Shown in pieces: positions 31,734-40,546 of a DNA stretch of 64,000 nucleotides; positions within the stretch are counted from its first letter, which is position 1; every line of letters starts with the position of its first letter. The translations under genes were made by a program, and so were the position numbers. The notes below the pieces were generated by a model. The model saw only the letters and a list, made by a program, of their open reading frames with translations, searched no databases and had not been told where the DNA came from. The DNA comes from Anaerolineales bacterium (GTDB taxonomy: Bacteria > Chloroflexota > Anaerolineae > Anaerolineales > Villigracilaceae), in the NCBI GenBank assembly GCA_016789305.1, contig JAEURJ010000014.1, forward strand, positions 372,001 to 436,000. The letters are read 5' to 3'.

Positions 31734-33959
31734 TTATTCACCAGGAGCATTGGTGATCGGCAGGGTGATCGTGAACAAACTGCCTGCTTCGGCACTGCTT
31801 TCAACCTTAATCTTCCCGCCCATTAATTCAACAAGCTGCTTGGTGATGGCAAGCCCCAGCCCCGAGCCGCGATTCTCACGGGTGATCGAATTACTCACCT
31901 GACGAAACGGCTCAAAGATATTTTGCTGATCGCTCACAGGAATGCCCACACCTGTATCGCGCACTTCCATAGACCAAAGAGCTGGGGCGGGACGCTTGAG
32001 GTTAATTCGGACCTCACCCGTCTTTGTAAATTTTATGGAATTCCCCACAAGATTGATGAGGATCTGCTGCAGGCGGTTCATATCACCATAAAGTTCAGCG
32101 GGCAGGTCGGGCGCGATTTCAGTATGGAAGGCCAGTCCCTTTTTATTTGCAAGCATGGACATGGTATTCCTGATCTTTTCAAGCAGTTCGGCAGGGTTGA
32201 AATATTCGTTGTGCAGACTGAGGGACCTGGATTCGATTTGAGATTCATCCAACAGATCATTCACAATCACCGTGAGGTAATTTGTGCTTTCAATGATGTT
32301 ATCAACGATGCTGTGCTGTTTTTCAGTCAGGGAGCCGAACGCATTATATTGAAGCAGCTCCGCATACCCTAATATCCCACCCAGGGGAGTACGCAATTCA
32401 TGGCTGACCCGCGAAAGCAATTGACTCTTGAAGCGGCTGGCACCCAACGCTTGATCGCGTGAAAGAGCCAGCGCCTCCTGCGCTTGTTTAAGCTCAGTAA
32501 TATCACGACCCACCGCCTGAAACCCCACCGCCTGTCCATCGTCCAGGATAAGCTGGACGTTTTGACCCAGCCACACGATCTCCTGATCCGCGGTGACCGC
32601 AGGGAATTCATAATATGTGCTCTTTGTTTTCCTAAGAAATTGATGTTCGTAGACTCGTTTTAACTTATGACGGTATTCTGGCGCGGCCAACTCAAGATAA
32701 TGCCTGCCCAACAATTCCTGTTCGCTGGCAAAACCCATGATCTTCAATGTAGACGGGTTGACATAGGTGAAATTCCCATTCACATCCGTGCGATAAATAA
32801 AATCGTTCGCGTTTTCCACGATCTGGCGAAAACGTTCCTCACTTTCCCGCAGCAATACCTGTGTATGCAGGCGTTCAGCAAGCTCCTGCTGCACACGTCG
32901 TTCCAGCAGGTCACGCTCCTGCTGCAGGGCTTCTTCGTCCATGGCACGCAGCATGATGACGCGCCCCATGAACTGCCCCTCTGCACTCTTCAGCGGGGAA
33001 AGACGCACCTCATAGGAACGTTCCTCTTCACCTTCCCGCACAGTAATTTGATCCTTCGCTTCCATGACATCACGGAAACGCTCGACCACGTGCGACCAGG
33101 GACGAAAAACAACTTCCGCGGTCTTTCCAATTACACTCGCAATCGGGACATCGATCATGCGCGCTGCCGCGCTGTTGATATCCAATATATACCCACGCTC
33201 ATCCAGCACGATCATGCCTTCACGCATGGAATCAACCACATGGTCGCGCGCGATCGGGGTAATATCAACCAGGCGAAAGCCAAAGATCGCCCACGCAACG
33301 GCGGTCACAGTGATCGTGAATGTAAATGGAGTGAAATCCAAAAACGGGAATGGAGTGTTGCCTGTAAAGTACAGGATATTGCCGATCCACGGGGCGAGGA
33401 CGGCGATCAACATGGCAACCACTTGCCAGCGATACATTCCCTGTCTGCGCCAAAGAACGCGAATGAGCAGGACTGCGCCGGAGAGCAGCAGAAGGTATGA
33501 ATACGCAAAATGCACCCAAAACCAAAATCCATACGACACGCCGATTGAAAAATAATCGCCCTGCTGATCCAGATGATATTCACTCCAGATCAGCCTGTTC
33601 CACTTTGTGGTTAATGCGAGTAGTACCGTGATGGTTGGAATAACCGCGGTCAGGATCAAAAAGCGGCGGGTCAGGATCTTTGCCCGGTCGCTGTAGGTGA
33701 TCGAAAATATCAGCCAGCCATACGGAGTGAAAGCCACGCCGATATATTTGAACACGCCCCAAAAGTATTTAGTCTCCAACTCCACGCCGGTGATCTCGAA
33801 GATGTTGCCAAATACCCAAATAAAAATGGAGATCGACATCAGGGAAAGCGCAAGCGCACCGTTGGTGGAACGATGCCTCCATGAATAGAAGGCAACGCTC
33901 ACTATTACCAGCTCGGCGGCAATGAGGGGCAAAATATATGGGGTGTATTCGAAAGTCAT
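31734..33959 (-). CDS. 7TM sensor histidine kinase with PAS domains
   Basis: 741 residues. Residues 1-230 hold about seven helices matching the histidine-kinase N-terminal 7TM region (FEITGVELETKYFWGVFKY, then GVAFTPYGWLIFSITY). A PAS domain follows (GMIVLDERGYILDINSAA), then a short coiled coil, a second PAS (FIYRTDVNGNFTYVNPSTLK), HisKA with SRVSHELRTPLGGILGYAELL and HATPase_c with DTGVGIP and GSGLGLAITKQLVEL. Start chosen at 33959, with AGGA 7 bases upstream. Probably cognate to one of the two regulators that follow. Confidence 0.85.
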   Translation of the reverse strand: MTFEYTPYILPLIAAELVIVSVAFYSWRHRSTNGALALSLMSISIFIWVFGNIFEITGVELETKYFWGVFKYIGVAFTPYGWLIFSITYSDRAKILTRRFLILTAVIPTITVLLALTTKWNRLIWSEYHLDQQGDYFSIGVSYGFWFWVHFAYSYLLLLSGAVLLIRVLWRRQGMYRWQVVAMLIAVLAPWIGNILYFTGNTPFPFLDFTPFTFTITVTAVAWAIFGFRLVDITPIARDHVVDSMREGMIVLDERGYILDINSAAARMIDVPIASVIGKTAEVVFRPWSHVVERFRDVMEAKDQITVREGEEERSYEVRLSPLKSAEGQFMGRVIMLRAMDEEALQQERDLLERRVQQELAERLHTQVLLRESEERFRQIVENANDFIYRTDVNGNFTYVNPSTLKIMGFASEQELLGRHYLELAAPEYRHKLKRVYEHQFLRKTKSTYYEFPAVTADQEIVWLGQNVQLILDDGQAVGFQAVGRDITELKQAQEALALSRDQALGASRFKSQLLSRVSHELRTPLGGILGYAELLQYNAFGSLTEKQHSIVDNIIESTNYLTVIVNDLLDESQIESRSLSLHNEYFNPAELLEKIRNTMSMLANKKGLAFHTEIAPDLPAELYGDMNRLQQILINLVGNSIKFTKTGEVRINLKRPAPALWSMEVRDTGVGIPVSDQQNIFEPFRQVSNSITRENRGSGLGLAITKQLVELMGGKIKVESSAEAGSLFTITLPITNAPGE

Positions 33960-34035
33960 AAGGGTCCTGAAAACTGCAGGACGAATTATAAAGTCAGCCC
34001 CGCAATTACAGCATTGCAAAGATGTAAGGGTTGTT

Positions 34036-35325
34036 TTAGATCAGGAAAACTTCCACCAGCTCACCGGCGCTCAAACCGGTGGCGTCCGCATGGATCTTCA
34101 ACAATCCATCCGCAGCAGCCAGGGTGAAGATCAGGTTGCTTTTACCAAAGATCGGCTCCGCCTCAAAACTTCGCGTCGAGCGATGACTGCTGGTTATGAG
34201 TTTCACCGGCCACCAATCTTCGCGACCGGCTTGCGATGGAAGGTTTACTGCGAGCTTTGCCTGCACAGTTGATTTTGGTTTTGGCAGTGCGCCCAATAAC
34301 TTTTCAATGACCGGTACGACGAATAAATATCCATTCACCAAAGCACTGACGGGATTACCCGGCAGACCGATGATCGCCTTATCGTTGCACACACCTAAAA
34401 TTGTGGGCTTGCCGGGACGCGTATTGATTCCATGCACGAGCACGCCGGGTTCGCCCAATTGACGGATGACATCGGCGGTCATATCTCTTGTGGATGCGGA
34501 CGAACCGGCGGTGATGATAACCGCGTCACATTCGGATAACGCTTTCGCCGCTGCTTCTTTCAAAATCTGGAAGTTGTCTCCAAAAATCCCATAGCGGATT
34601 GCTACGCCGCCGCTTTTTTCGACGAGCGCGCCAAGGGTGTACGAGTTGATGTCGCGCACCTGGCCGGGACGTGGAGCCTGGCTTGGGTCGATGACTTCAT
34701 CCCCCGTTGAAATTAATCCCACACGGGGTTTGCGAGCGACTTCGACGAAAGTAAATCCCAAGGCCATGAGTCCACCAATGTCTGCGGGGCGAATGACTGT
34801 ACCTTTTGGAATGACAAGTTGATTCTTTGCCACGTCTTCGCCGATGCGAATGACGTTTTCACCATCGGCAACGGATTTGAAGATTTCAATTTCGGTTTGC
34901 GTAGGGGCGGGGTCTCCCCGCCCTGGGCGAGAGAACCCCGCCCCTACGATGCTCTGTGTATATTCGATCATCACAACAGCATCGGCACCTTTGGGTAGCA
35001 TTCCGCCGGTGTGGATCAGGGCGCATTGACCGTCGTTCAATTCAAATGAAGGCGAGTCGCCCATGGGAACTTCACCGATGAGGTTGAGATATGCGGGAAG
35101 TGAATCAGTTGCACCGAACGTATCCTTCGCGTGGACTGCATAGCCATCCACGGTGGTGCGCTGGAAATCGGGCAGCGGGTGCGGCGCGAAGACGTCGGCA
35201 GCGATGATGCGGCCAAGGGCGGAAGAAACATCCATTGATTCAGGATCAATCGTCGGCGGGGGGAGATGCGCGAGCAGTTTTTCACGCGCTTCGTCCGGTG
35301 GAAGGAGAGTCAGAAATTCAGGCAT
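34036..35325 (-). CDS. moeA: Molybdopterin molybdotransferase MoeA
   Basis: 429 residues. DFQRTTVDGYAV, LIHTGGMLPKGADAVVMIEYT, RIGEDVAKNQLVI and the C-terminal IIGLPGNPVSALV are MoeA hallmarks; the enzyme inserts molybdate into adenylylated molybdopterin. The usual SGGxSxGxxD loop reads TAGSSASTRD. Residues 127-142 are encoded by a palindromic repeat (34901-34947) inserted in frame between EYTQ and EIEIFKS, giving a Gly/Pro/Arg-rich loop not expected in the family. The frame is intact, so the protein may still work. No other molybdopterin gene is nearby. Confidence 0.9.
   Translation of the reverse strand: MPEFLTLLPPDEAREKLLAHLPPPTIDPESMDVSSALGRIIAADVFAPHPLPDFQRTTVDGYAVHAKDTFGATDSLPAYLNLIGEVPMGDSPSFELNDGQCALIHTGGMLPKGADAVVMIEYTQSIVGAGFSRPGRGDPAPTQTEIEIFKSVADGENVIRIGEDVAKNQLVIPKGTVIRPADIGGLMALGFTFVEVARKPRVGLISTGDEVIDPSQAPRPGQVRDINSYTLGALVEKSGGVAIRYGIFGDNFQILKEAAAKALSECDAVIITAGSSASTRDMTADVIRQLGEPGVLVHGINTRPGKPTILGVCNDKAIIGLPGNPVSALVNGYLFVVPVIEKLLGALPKPKSTVQAKLAVNLPSQAGREDWWPVKLITSSHRSTRSFEAEPIFGKSNLIFTLAAADGLLKIHADATGLSAGELVEVFLI
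34901..34947. repeat. Palindromic repeat inserted within moeA
   Basis: GTAGGGGCGGGGTCTC at one end and GAACCCCGCCCCTAC at the other; the ends are complementary and match the termini of the intergenic GTAGGGGCG repeats. The element is read through in frame. Confidence 0.8.
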
Positions 35326-35337
35326 GAGTCTTTCGTC

Positions 35338-36216
35338 TTATTCGATCCAAAATGTAACTGTCAAAAAGTAGACAGTCAATGTGAAAACAGAAAAAGCCGT
35401 GAAGGTGAGCATCCGCCAGTTGGGCGGGTTGCCCCGTGCAATGGAAGTGAGTTGGTAAATCTGAAAGAGCGCGAAGGGCAGGGTGAGAAATGCGCGCGAA
35501 GTGAGCGAAGTGGAAAAGCCGAAGAGCGGCGCGGCGGCGAAGAATGCATAGGCGAAGATGATCAGGCTGTGATGCAACGGCACAGCCACTTCCCAGGTGA
35601 GGCGGCGCAGCAACGTGGCGCGTTGATATTTCAGGTCGCTTGAAAAGCTTGGGAAGTTGAGGATGAGAAAATAAACCAACGCAAGGGATGTGAGCGGAAC
35701 GGTGATGATCACCAGCAGTCGATGGGTTTCATTCATCTGCAAAAGAAAAGCGATGGATGGAATGACGTAGGCAATGTTTGCGGCAAGGGCGAGTTCACCG
35801 AAGCCGTGATCGAGCAGGCGAAACGGAGGGACGGCGTAGAGGATGACGAGGATGAGGGATAGAAGAAGAAAGAAGAAAGATAGCGTGACGAGGCGGTCGT
35901 TGATAAATAGCATAAAGATCATGGCGACGCTGACGGCAAGCGAAGCATACGAAACATAAAGCAAATTATTTCGCAGTGCTTCCTTTTGTTTCGGAGTTTC
36001 ATCTTCGATGAGCGGTTCGTTGTGCGGACGGAATGCTTCGGCCAGCAGGTTCATGGTGAGTTGTGCGAAGAGAACCGCGGCCAGCCCAAGCCAAAACGAG
36101 GTCTGGTTGAATTGCCTCCCCAGATAGGCAGGGATACTCGCGCCGACCAGATAGGTCAACGCGGCGAGGAGGAGTTGGAGAGGACGGGAGAGGCGAAAGA
36201 TTTGATTAAATCTCAT
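35338..36216 (-). CDS. UbiA-family prenyltransferase-like membrane protein
   Basis: 292 residues with about eight or nine helices. SRPLQLLLAALTYLVGAS at the N-terminus and YAVPPFRLLDHGFGELALA match the UbiA/MenA family. The second Asp-rich region survives in part (NFPSFSSDLKYQRATLLRRL). The first motif, normally NDxxDxxxD, reads NLLAEAFRPHNE, so prenyl-diphosphate binding may be altered. Possibly a quinone or lipid prenyltransferase, possibly inactive. It overlaps the end of the upstream membrane-protein gene by 11 bases, so translation is likely coupled. Confidence 0.6.
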   Translation of the reverse strand: MRFNQIFRLSRPLQLLLAALTYLVGASIPAYLGRQFNQTSFWLGLAAVLFAQLTMNLLAEAFRPHNEPLIEDETPKQKEALRNNLLYVSYASLAVSVAMIFMLFINDRLVTLSFFFLLLSLILVILYAVPPFRLLDHGFGELALAANIAYVIPSIAFLLQMNETHRLLVIITVPLTSLALVYFLILNFPSFSSDLKYQRATLLRRLTWEVAVPLHHSLIIFAYAFFAAAPLFGFSTSLTSRAFLTLPFALFQIYQLTSIARGNPPNWRMLTFTAFSVFTLTVYFLTVTFWIE

Positions 36217-37033
36217 ATTTCCTTCGACTGATATAAGCAAAAGTAGTGAGAAAACTAAAAAAGGGCAGCGTAACAGTATCAATTAACCCGAAGATTATCC
36301 TCATGCCTAAATATGACGACATCAATGAATAAGTTTCGAGAAAGGAATAAATTGGAAAAACTGGTATTGAGAAGATATCAACTCCAGTCAACCATAACCC
36401 CAAGATGCCCTTAGCCCAAAACACCAAAATTGAAGCAAAGGTAAATGCTAAATAAAAACAGAAATACCAAGTCCAATGTAATCCTAGCACTTTTATCCCA
36501 TCAACAGTGCCTTTTATAATCCCCGCTTTTTTATCAAGCATTATTCTTTTTCCTAGAGCAGCTGCCCCAAAAGATAACAATGCAATTAAGTACAACCCAA
36601 GCATAAAAGGTATAAAATTTATTACTCCGTAAGCGCCAAATGTAATAAATCCAAATCCAAGGAAAAGGATCAAAATTAAGCCTGTAATAAATATCCCCAG
36701 CAAGGATTGAAGCACGGTATCCCAAAAATAGTCTCGTGATTCGCGAAAAACATCCAAATTGCCATCAGCCATTCCCGTCATTTTATAAACGTGGAATATA
36801 AAGTAGTTGGATAAAACGTAAGACCAATAAAATAAAACCGCAATTAAAACAAGCCTAAAACATCCGAGAGTAGTGCTTAAATTTGTGTCATTGTCAATTG
36901 TGCTTACAGCCTCTAAAAAGATAGTATAAACAAATGAGTGAATTAATGCGTTGGGACTTTTAACGATTAATCGACAGGAATTAGAAAACACTTTTCCAAG
37001 CTCCATGACAACAGGGAACTTCATCCAGTTCAT
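36206..37033 (-). CDS. Multi-spanning membrane protein of unknown function
   Basis: 275 residues with about six strongly hydrophobic segments, for example LILILFLGFGFITFGAYGVI. No recognised motif; general shape recalls DUF975/glycerophosphodiesterase-membrane-domain proteins, without enough identity to claim it. Base composition is distinctly AT-richer than that of both neighbours, hinting at different ancestry. ATG 37033 overlaps the stop of the upstream aminotransferase gene (ATGA), so the two are translationally coupled; a second Met is three codons in. Confidence 0.6.
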   Translation of the reverse strand: MNWMKFPVVMELGKVFSNSCRLIVKSPNALIHSFVYTIFLEAVSTIDNDTNLSTTLGCFRLVLIAVLFYWSYVLSNYFIFHVYKMTGMADGNLDVFRESRDYFWDTVLQSLLGIFITGLILILFLGFGFITFGAYGVINFIPFMLGLYLIALLSFGAAALGKRIMLDKKAGIIKGTVDGIKVLGLHWTWYFCFYLAFTFASILVFWAKGILGLWLTGVDIFSIPVFPIYSFLETYSLMSSYLGMRIIFGLIDTVTLPFFSFLTTFAYISRRKYEI

Positions 37034-38130
37034 ATATGGTTTTCCAACCGCTCCACCGCCTGCGGAAGATTCTTCCTGCCTAGACCCAAACGGAAATGAT
37101 TTCTTGAGTCATCGTACATCGTGCCGGGCAGGAGCAGGACGCCGGCCTTCTTCACGAGGTTATCGCAAAATTCTTCCACATCACCTTTCAATAATCTGGG
37201 GAAGCCCATCGAGCCGGCTTTGGGGCGGACCCATGAAAACAGCGACGAATGCCGCGCGAAGAGATCGTCCACGAGGGCGAGATTGGATTTGATGATGCCG
37301 AGGTTGCGGTCAACTAATTTTTGACGATGGCGCATGGCAACTTCCGCAAGAAATTCGCTGGGCGCGGAATTACAGATCGTTGTGTAATCCTTGAGCGCTG
37401 CCATTTGATAGTACACTTTTTTGTTCTTTGTGGCGACCCAACCGATGCGCAGGCCGGCGAGGCCATACGTCTTCGAGGTCACGCCGAGTGAGACTGCATG
37501 ATCGCCCATGTCACAGGCGGCAGGGAGTCTGTCTGCGATGTCGAATTCTGATTCGCGGTAGACCTCATCACAAAATAAAAGCAGCTTATTTTCCTTGGCG
37601 ATTTGATTCAGTTCATCAAAGTCCGCGCGGGACATTAAATATCCCGTCGGGTTATGCGGCGTGTTGACGATGATCGCCTTCGTGGACGGGCGCAGCAGGT
37701 GACGCAGTTCGTTCATGTCCAAGGCCCAGCCGTTTTCCTCGCGCGCGATCCACGGGCTGACCTGACATCCGATCCCCTTGGCCACTTCGCTCAGCGATTG
37801 ATAACTCGGCGCATGGACAATGACATGATCAGTTTCCTTCAACAGCGCATGCATAAAGAGATAGATCGCCTCGCCCGCCCCGGAATGCACGAGGATATGC
37901 TCGGGTTGAATATCCGTGTACATCTTTGCGATCTCATTTCTCAGCGTCGGACTTCCCTGCGATTCGGTGTACCCCAGCCAGACATTTTGGAATTTCTCCG
38001 CCGCACCGGGTTCGAGCGCAAGCAGGTCCGCGATGGACATGGCTTCACAGTCCGATGAGCAGAGCAGGAATTCGGTGTTGAATTCGTATTTGGCAAAGTA
38101 GCGTTCGAGTTTGAAAGGAGGGAGATTCAT
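37030..38130 (-). CDS. Class I/II PLP-dependent aminotransferase
   Basis: 366 residues, fold type I. VHSGAGEAIYLFMHALL (cofactor phosphate region), VNTPHNPTGYLM (Asn that contacts PLP), LLFCDEVYRESEF (ring Asp, Tyr) and SLGVTSKTYGLAGLRIGW (Schiff-base Lys) are all present, followed by the carboxylate-binding Arg in HFRLGLGR. Amino donor and acceptor are not predictable; there is some likeness to capreomycidine-synthase-type aminotransferases. It heads a coupled series with the two membrane-protein genes and moeA. Confidence 0.85.
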   Translation of the reverse strand: MNLPPFKLERYFAKYEFNTEFLLCSSDCEAMSIADLLALEPGAAEKFQNVWLGYTESQGSPTLRNEIAKMYTDIQPEHILVHSGAGEAIYLFMHALLKETDHVIVHAPSYQSLSEVAKGIGCQVSPWIAREENGWALDMNELRHLLRPSTKAIIVNTPHNPTGYLMSRADFDELNQIAKENKLLLFCDEVYRESEFDIADRLPAACDMGDHAVSLGVTSKTYGLAGLRIGWVATKNKKVYYQMAALKDYTTICNSAPSEFLAEVAMRHRQKLVDRNLGIIKSNLALVDDLFARHSSLFSWVRPKAGSMGFPRLLKGDVEEFCDNLVKKAGVLLLPGTMYDDSRNHFRLGLGRKNLPQAVERLENHI

Positions 38131-38169
38131 GGTTTCACCAGGGATAAGCAAAGATTTTTACCGCCAAGA

Positions 38170-38227
38170 CCGCGAAGAGCGCAAAGAAACCCTTTAAAAA
38201 ACTTCGCGGCCTTTGCGTTCTTCGCGG
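38170..38227. repeat. Inverted repeat of the CCGCGAAGAxCGCAAAG type
   Basis: CCGCGAAGAGCGCAAAG (38170-38186) is complementary with one mismatch to CTTTGCGTTCTTCGCGG (38211-38227). It is a common style of intergenic palindrome in environmental bacteria, lying between the DinB-like and aminotransferase genes. Confidence 0.7.
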
Positions 38228-38232
38228 TTAAC

Positions 38233-38703
38233 CTATTTCATTACTTTCTTGACATCTCGATAGTGGGTTTGATTATGAATATACAACATCTTGACCATCT
38301 CACGAATGGCCGTCTCGCCTAGAAATGGATGCTTCCCTCTGATCTCCAATTCCTCGTCTTTCAAGCCAGCGACCCATGCGACTGAATTAGCGCGGACTTC
38401 CTTATATTGCTCAAGCAATTCGACAGGTGATAGATCCTTCGTCTTGACCTGCTGGCTGGCATTGTAGCGGTCGATGGAGAAATCATCCGTCGCGCCGGGG
38501 CCGCCCTGACGGATGGTCTCGAACAGTTTCACCAGTCCGCGCTCGGAGGTGACGAAGTGAGCGAGCACGTTGCGCAGGGTCCACAGCTCGCCTTCCGTGT
38601 AGACTTCCGTGTTCCAGTCCTTTTCGATCAAGTGGGAGAAAAAATCGACGAACTTCTCCCCTTCCGTTTTTAGTTTCTCAGCGAGTGCGGCGGATTCGGT
38701 CAT
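38233..38703 (-). CDS. DinB-like / mycothiol-dependent-type four-helix protein
   Basis: 156 residues, all helical. Three histidines in typical positions for DinB-superfamily metal sites occur: the His of VLAHFVTSE (about residue 49) and the two of YIHNQTHYRDV near the C-terminus. ELWTLRNVLAHFV is a family pattern. Members are metal-dependent thiol transferases or of unknown activity. AGGAGAAAC precedes the ATG. It is a single gene flanked by palindromic repeats. Confidence 0.75.
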   Translation of the reverse strand: MTESAALAEKLKTEGEKFVDFFSHLIEKDWNTEVYTEGELWTLRNVLAHFVTSERGLVKLFETIRQGGPGATDDFSIDRYNASQQVKTKDLSPVELLEQYKEVRANSVAWVAGLKDEELEIRGKHPFLGETAIREMVKMLYIHNQTHYRDVKKVMK

Positions 38704-38730
38704 TGGGTTTCTCCTATTTATAAATTACAG

Positions 38731-38757
38731 GTCTGGGCGAGGAGACCTCGCCCAGAC
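38731..38757. repeat. Short palindrome upstream of the DinB-like gene
   Basis: GTCTGGGCGAGG and CCTCGCCCAGAC pair around AGA. It resembles the short GGGGCGAGG element at 17031. It lies between two co-directional minus-strand genes. Confidence 0.7.
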
Positions 38758-38760
38758 TAA

Positions 38761-40392
38761 TTATGGTTCGGGAAAGCCGGCGTAATTGATCGAACGTTTG
38801 CCGGTGATCGGCCAGTAATAATCCTTCATCTCCGAGATCTGTTCGATCAATCTTTCGCTGTCTTCGAAATCGGAGCGCACGTAATAATAATGTGTGTCGT
38901 ACGGGCTGTCGCCAAAGACCGCCGCGAGCACATATCCATTCTCTTCCGCATAAGTCTTCATCAGGATCGTCATGCTGAACCAGCGCTGCGCCAGGTTGCG
39001 TTCGGTCAACTTGGGCGGCACGAGCGGCGAGTAATAATCATGGAACATGATCACATGCGGTTTATATTTGTCCAAATATTCCACGGTGATCTTTCCATTG
39101 TGCGCGATGAACTGATCGTTCAAACCCCAGGTATCGATCGCGGTCCAACCCGAATAATAGGGAAGCAAACCCGCCTCAGTCGTGGCGATCACATAGCCTT
39201 TGCCGCGATAATTCGCCAGCAGCTTGGCCATATCGTAGCGGCCATCGCGTTCGTAGGGCTGGTCACAGCTTCTTTGAAAGGAAGTGAGCGAACAATTCTG
39301 GAACCAGGAATAATAAAGCAGACTCGCCGCGATGGCAGTCAACGCGACGATGTACACGCTTCTCTCCCTAACCGACAATTGATCCAGCCACGAGAAGGTG
39401 AATCGACCCAACAGCGGAATCCACGCCATGAGCGCAATCGGCACGAGCGCATATTGAAAGCGCGCGCCGAAGTTCATCTCATCGGAGATCAACACGAAGG
39501 CGGCGGCAAAGCCGAGGATGGGAATGAGATAAGCGATCGTCTGTTTGATCGTGTCGCGCGAGCGGAAACCCAGCAAGGCCAGGATGGCAAGCGGCAGGCA
39601 CAGTCGCAGCGTATTCCACAGGGACGCATAATACGAGTCCCAATGCAGGCCGCCATCTCCCTTTTTATAGAAGGGATTGGGCAGTGGATAGCCGAAATAA
39701 TTCCAACGCCAGGCGAAGTACGCACCGCCAAAGATGAGGAAAATGATTCCAAAAGTGAGAATGATCGTGACCGAATTCTTCAGTCCGCGCATGATGACGA
39801 CCATCAACAGAATCAATGAGGCGAGGATGACTCCTTCGGGGCGAATCAAGCCGGTGACCAACCCGCTCAGGGCGAAGGCGAGGACCAACCAAAAGCGTGG
39901 ACTCTCCTGTTTGGTCAGCAGCAGGCCAAGGGTCCAGGTGGAAGCGGCGGCGAGGGCAAAGTACGGCGTCCCGAAGTAGGCAGCCACATAGGAAAGTCCC
40001 GTGCCGACGGCGAGATAGAGTCCGCTGAATAAGGAAAGATAAATATTTCCATGATGGATGCGGCGATTCGTCCAATAGATCATGAGCACCGTGAGAAGAT
40101 GCGACGTAAAGCCGATGCCGCGCACAGCCTGTCCCACCGTGAGACCGAGTTTGATCAATAATGCGGCAGTGGCCATGAACAGAAAATCGGTGGCGCCATC
40201 CACGGGATGCTCGCCGATGTTCCAGACAATGCCGTGACCGTTCGCAAGATTCTGCGAATAGCGCATGAGCATGGCGGCATCTTCGAACGGCGGGATGCTG
40301 AAATCGACATGGCGCGCGGCGTAATACAGCGTGGCGGAAATCAAGAGCAGCGAGATGAGCAGATCAGGGAGAAGGGATTTTTTGAAAGACAT
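38761..40392 (-). CDS. Polytopic membrane protein, GT-C glycosyltransferase-like
   Basis: 543 residues with about 11 helices up to residue 370, then a soluble C-terminal region. The first external loop begins IPPFEDAAMLMRYSQNLANG, with an acidic pair at the position of the GT-C catalytic Asp, and HPVDGATDFLFM follows. The C-terminal part has WTAIDTWGLNDQFIA. This pattern is common in actinobacterial and chloroflexal arabinofuranosyl- or mannosyltransferase-like proteins that use polyprenyl-linked donors. Start at 40392; TATACT lies 7 bases upstream and there is no Shine-Dalgarno site. Confidence 0.7.
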   Translation of the reverse strand: MSFKKSLLPDLLISLLLISATLYYAARHVDFSIPPFEDAAMLMRYSQNLANGHGIVWNIGEHPVDGATDFLFMATAALLIKLGLTVGQAVRGIGFTSHLLTVLMIYWTNRRIHHGNIYLSLFSGLYLAVGTGLSYVAAYFGTPYFALAAASTWTLGLLLTKQESPRFWLVLAFALSGLVTGLIRPEGVILASLILLMVVIMRGLKNSVTIILTFGIIFLIFGGAYFAWRWNYFGYPLPNPFYKKGDGGLHWDSYYASLWNTLRLCLPLAILALLGFRSRDTIKQTIAYLIPILGFAAAFVLISDEMNFGARFQYALVPIALMAWIPLLGRFTFSWLDQLSVRERSVYIVALTAIAASLLYYSWFQNCSLTSFQRSCDQPYERDGRYDMAKLLANYRGKGYVIATTEAGLLPYYSGWTAIDTWGLNDQFIAHNGKITVEYLDKYKPHVIMFHDYYSPLVPPKLTERNLAQRWFSMTILMKTYAEENGYVLAAVFGDSPYDTHYYYVRSDFEDSERLIEQISEMKDYYWPITGKRSINYAGFPEP

Positions 40393-40399
40393 TGCGTTA

Positions 40400-40405
40400 A
40401 GTATA
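40400..40405 (-). promoter_or_regulatory. Putative -10 element for a leaderless transcript (GT-C-like gene)
   Basis: TATACT on the minus strand, 7 bases before the ATG at 40392. A predicted start would coincide with the initiation codon. Confidence 0.4.
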
Positions 40406-40408
40406 CCC

Positions 40409-40457
40409 GGTGGTTGAGTAGCATTTCGCGTTCTTCGAAATGCGTATCGAAACCACC
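40409..40457. repeat. Nested inverted repeat GGTGGTT...AACCACC
   Basis: The outer arms GGTGGTT/AACCACC enclose inner arms GCATTTCG/CGAAATGC. It lies between the GT-C-like gene and the SDR gene and overlaps the region upstream of the former. Confidence 0.7.
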
Positions 40458-40546
40458 TGTTTGAATTCAATGTAGTGCGTTTTTGTTATCTCTGGTTTCG
40501 GTACGGATTGGAAAAGCACCAATCCTACTCAACCAGCGAGGACTTA

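Noticed and set aside
32667..33500. Open frame of 277 codons antisense to the 7TM-PAS kinase
   Set aside because: The kinase frame has recognised domains throughout; the reverse frame has none.
38890..39819. Open frame of 309 codons antisense to the GT-C-like gene
   Set aside because: The length is caused by the coding bias of the opposite strand; no start signal or domain, rich in Arg/His/Gln.
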